From CAXFCD01 sp964001155 (GTDB lineage Bacteria; Fidelibacterota; Marinisomatia; Marinisomatales; UBA1611), in contig CAXFCD010000238.1 in the NCBI GenBank assembly GCA_964001155.1, forward strand, positions 1 through 14,956: a DNA stretch of 14,956 nucleotides, given 5' to 3'. A model generated the notes under the pieces. It was not told the DNA's origin and ran no database searches. It was given only the letters and a program-made list of their open reading frames with translations. Position numbers and translations under genes: made by a program. Position 1 is the stretch's first letter; every line of letters starts with the position of its first letter. Positions 14,230 through 14,956 of this stretch are shown piece by piece.

Positions 14230-14956
14230 TTATTTAATGATCAGGAATTTTCCTTCCCTGATTTCTCCAGAGTTTTTGTCCTCTACGGTGAACAGGTAAA
14301 GCCCTGAGGCAGTTGCCTGATCATGCATGGTAATTAAATCCCAAGCGTGTTCCCCACCGGACATGAGGGGACTTCTTTGTGCATCAATATTGGCAATATC
14401 CGATCCCACATAGGATTCATCGTGCTGAATAATATCAACTAAATCACCGGCTAAAGAAAAAATTCTAATTTCAGCTTCTTGAGGCAGATTCCGGAACCAC
14501 AACATTTTGCTGCGGCTCCCATATCCATCCCACAGGGCTTGCCCTTTGTAGGGATTCGGATATACGGTGGGCGGTCCTTCCCAATTACTGGCCACGGTGG
14601 TTGCCTTGCCAGGATAAACGTAGGTCCGATTTGAATATATTGAACTTTCGAGGCTGGCCAAATTGGCATCAGGATCGCCTTGATCATAAGCAGTGACGGC
14701 ATAGTAATTTAACCATCCATCCTTAATATTGGTATTCTCAAATTTATAATGATAATAGGATCCGTTGATCAGGACACTGTCGGGCTCATCAAACTCATTT
14801 TGGATTTGAATGGTAGTAAATCCGGTATTATAGCCAATATCATTTTTTAAATCAATCTCTGACAATAGAGAAAATTCACCCGATTCATCATTGGCGGTTT
14901 TCCTGGCACCATAGATACGGTAGCCTTCAAAATCTGCTTCTTGGCTGATTGGATCC
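14230..14956 (-). CDS. Secreted protein with C-terminal sorting domain (3' part only, cut by window edge)
   Basis: The reading frame stays open to the right edge, so only the last 241 codons are visible; the true start lies outside. The edge-proximal residues (around DFEGYRIYGARK) and the following strand-rich part resemble fibronectin-III-like domains that precede the tail in large secreted proteins of Marinimicrobia and Calditrichota. The last ~110 residues (14230-14565) open with VYPNPY and close with ASGLYLFTV and GKFLIIK, the pattern of FlgD-like/type IX secretion C-terminal sorting domains. That tail normally directs transfer across the outer membrane and surface anchoring or release. 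The stop is 15 nt upstream of the next start, so the two genes are probably cotranscribed. The first plausible initiation codon in view is a TTG at 14865, but the same frame continues upstream with sensible protein sequence, so it is not the start. Function of the missing part is unknown. Confidence 0.85.
   Translation of the reverse strand, partial: DPISQEADFEGYRIYGARKTANDESGEFSLLSEIDLKNDIGYNTGFTTIQIQNEFDEPDSVLINGSYYHYKFENTNIKDGWLNYYAVTAYDQGDPDANLASLESSIYSNRTYVYPGKATTVASNWEGPPTVYPNPYKGQALWDGYGSRSKMLWFRNLPQEAEIRIFSLAGDLVDIIQHDESYVGSDIANIDAQRSPLMSGGEHAWDLITMHDQATASGLYLFTVEDKNSGEIREGKFLIIK

Noticed and set aside
14230..14865. A complete 211-residue gene starting at 14865
   Set aside because: The start codon is a TTG without a ribosome binding site, and the frame continues upstream to the window edge with sensible domain-like sequence, so this is the end of a longer gene.
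14951..14956. GGATCC exactly at the right edge, possibly a cloning junction
   Set aside because: A six-base match at an edge can be chance, the left end has no such site, and the codons fit the open frame.

Overview
The window is a stretch of cell-envelope genes from a Gram-negative bacterium, most likely of the FCB group. Candidatus Marinimicrobia (SAR406) or a related lineage such as Calditrichota fits best. The reasons are C-terminal sorting domains opening with NFPNPFNPETQI- and VYPNPY-type motifs, a PorV/UPF0164-type outer-membrane protein, a TonB-dependent receptor with an N-terminal carboxypeptidase-regulatory-like domain, signal peptides ending just before a glutamine, and moderate-to-low GC. 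This placement is inferred from protein style; the window has no rRNA or marker gene.

All ten genes lie on the minus strand and are read from the right edge to the left. In that order they are: (1) the C-terminal part of a secreted protein with a sorting domain, cut by the right edge; (2) a 975-residue secreted protein with one c-type heme motif, three two-part beta modules and a sorting domain; (3) a lipoprotein with Ig-like domains and a Rossmann/amidotransferase-like C-terminal half; (4) a TonB-dependent receptor; (5) a PorV-like barrel; (6) an NHL beta-propeller lipoprotein; (7) an unrecognised exported protein; (8) a small outer-membrane barrel; (9) a TPR protein resembling TatT; (10) an Ig-like protein with a DUF5684-like membrane domain and a lysine-rich tail.

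Genes 3 to 8 are joined by five successive 1- or 4-nt stop/start overlaps, so they are very probably one translationally coupled transcript. A GC-rich perfect hairpin fills the 44-nt gap between genes 2 and 3, and is the only strong RNA structure inside the cluster. Gene 10 follows a 92-nt gap. The leftmost 366 bases hold no gene: they are extremely AT-rich, with a repeated AACTAC hexamer and an imperfect inverted repeat just after the last stop codon.

Functionally the cluster looks like an outer-surface module. Genes 1 and 2 carry type IX-like sorting domains, and gene 5 is related to the protein that receives such cargo at the outer membrane. The TonB receptor, two lipoproteins and a small barrel would complete a surface complex. 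The substrate cannot be read from the sequence. No mobile element, CRISPR array, tRNA or rRNA was seen.
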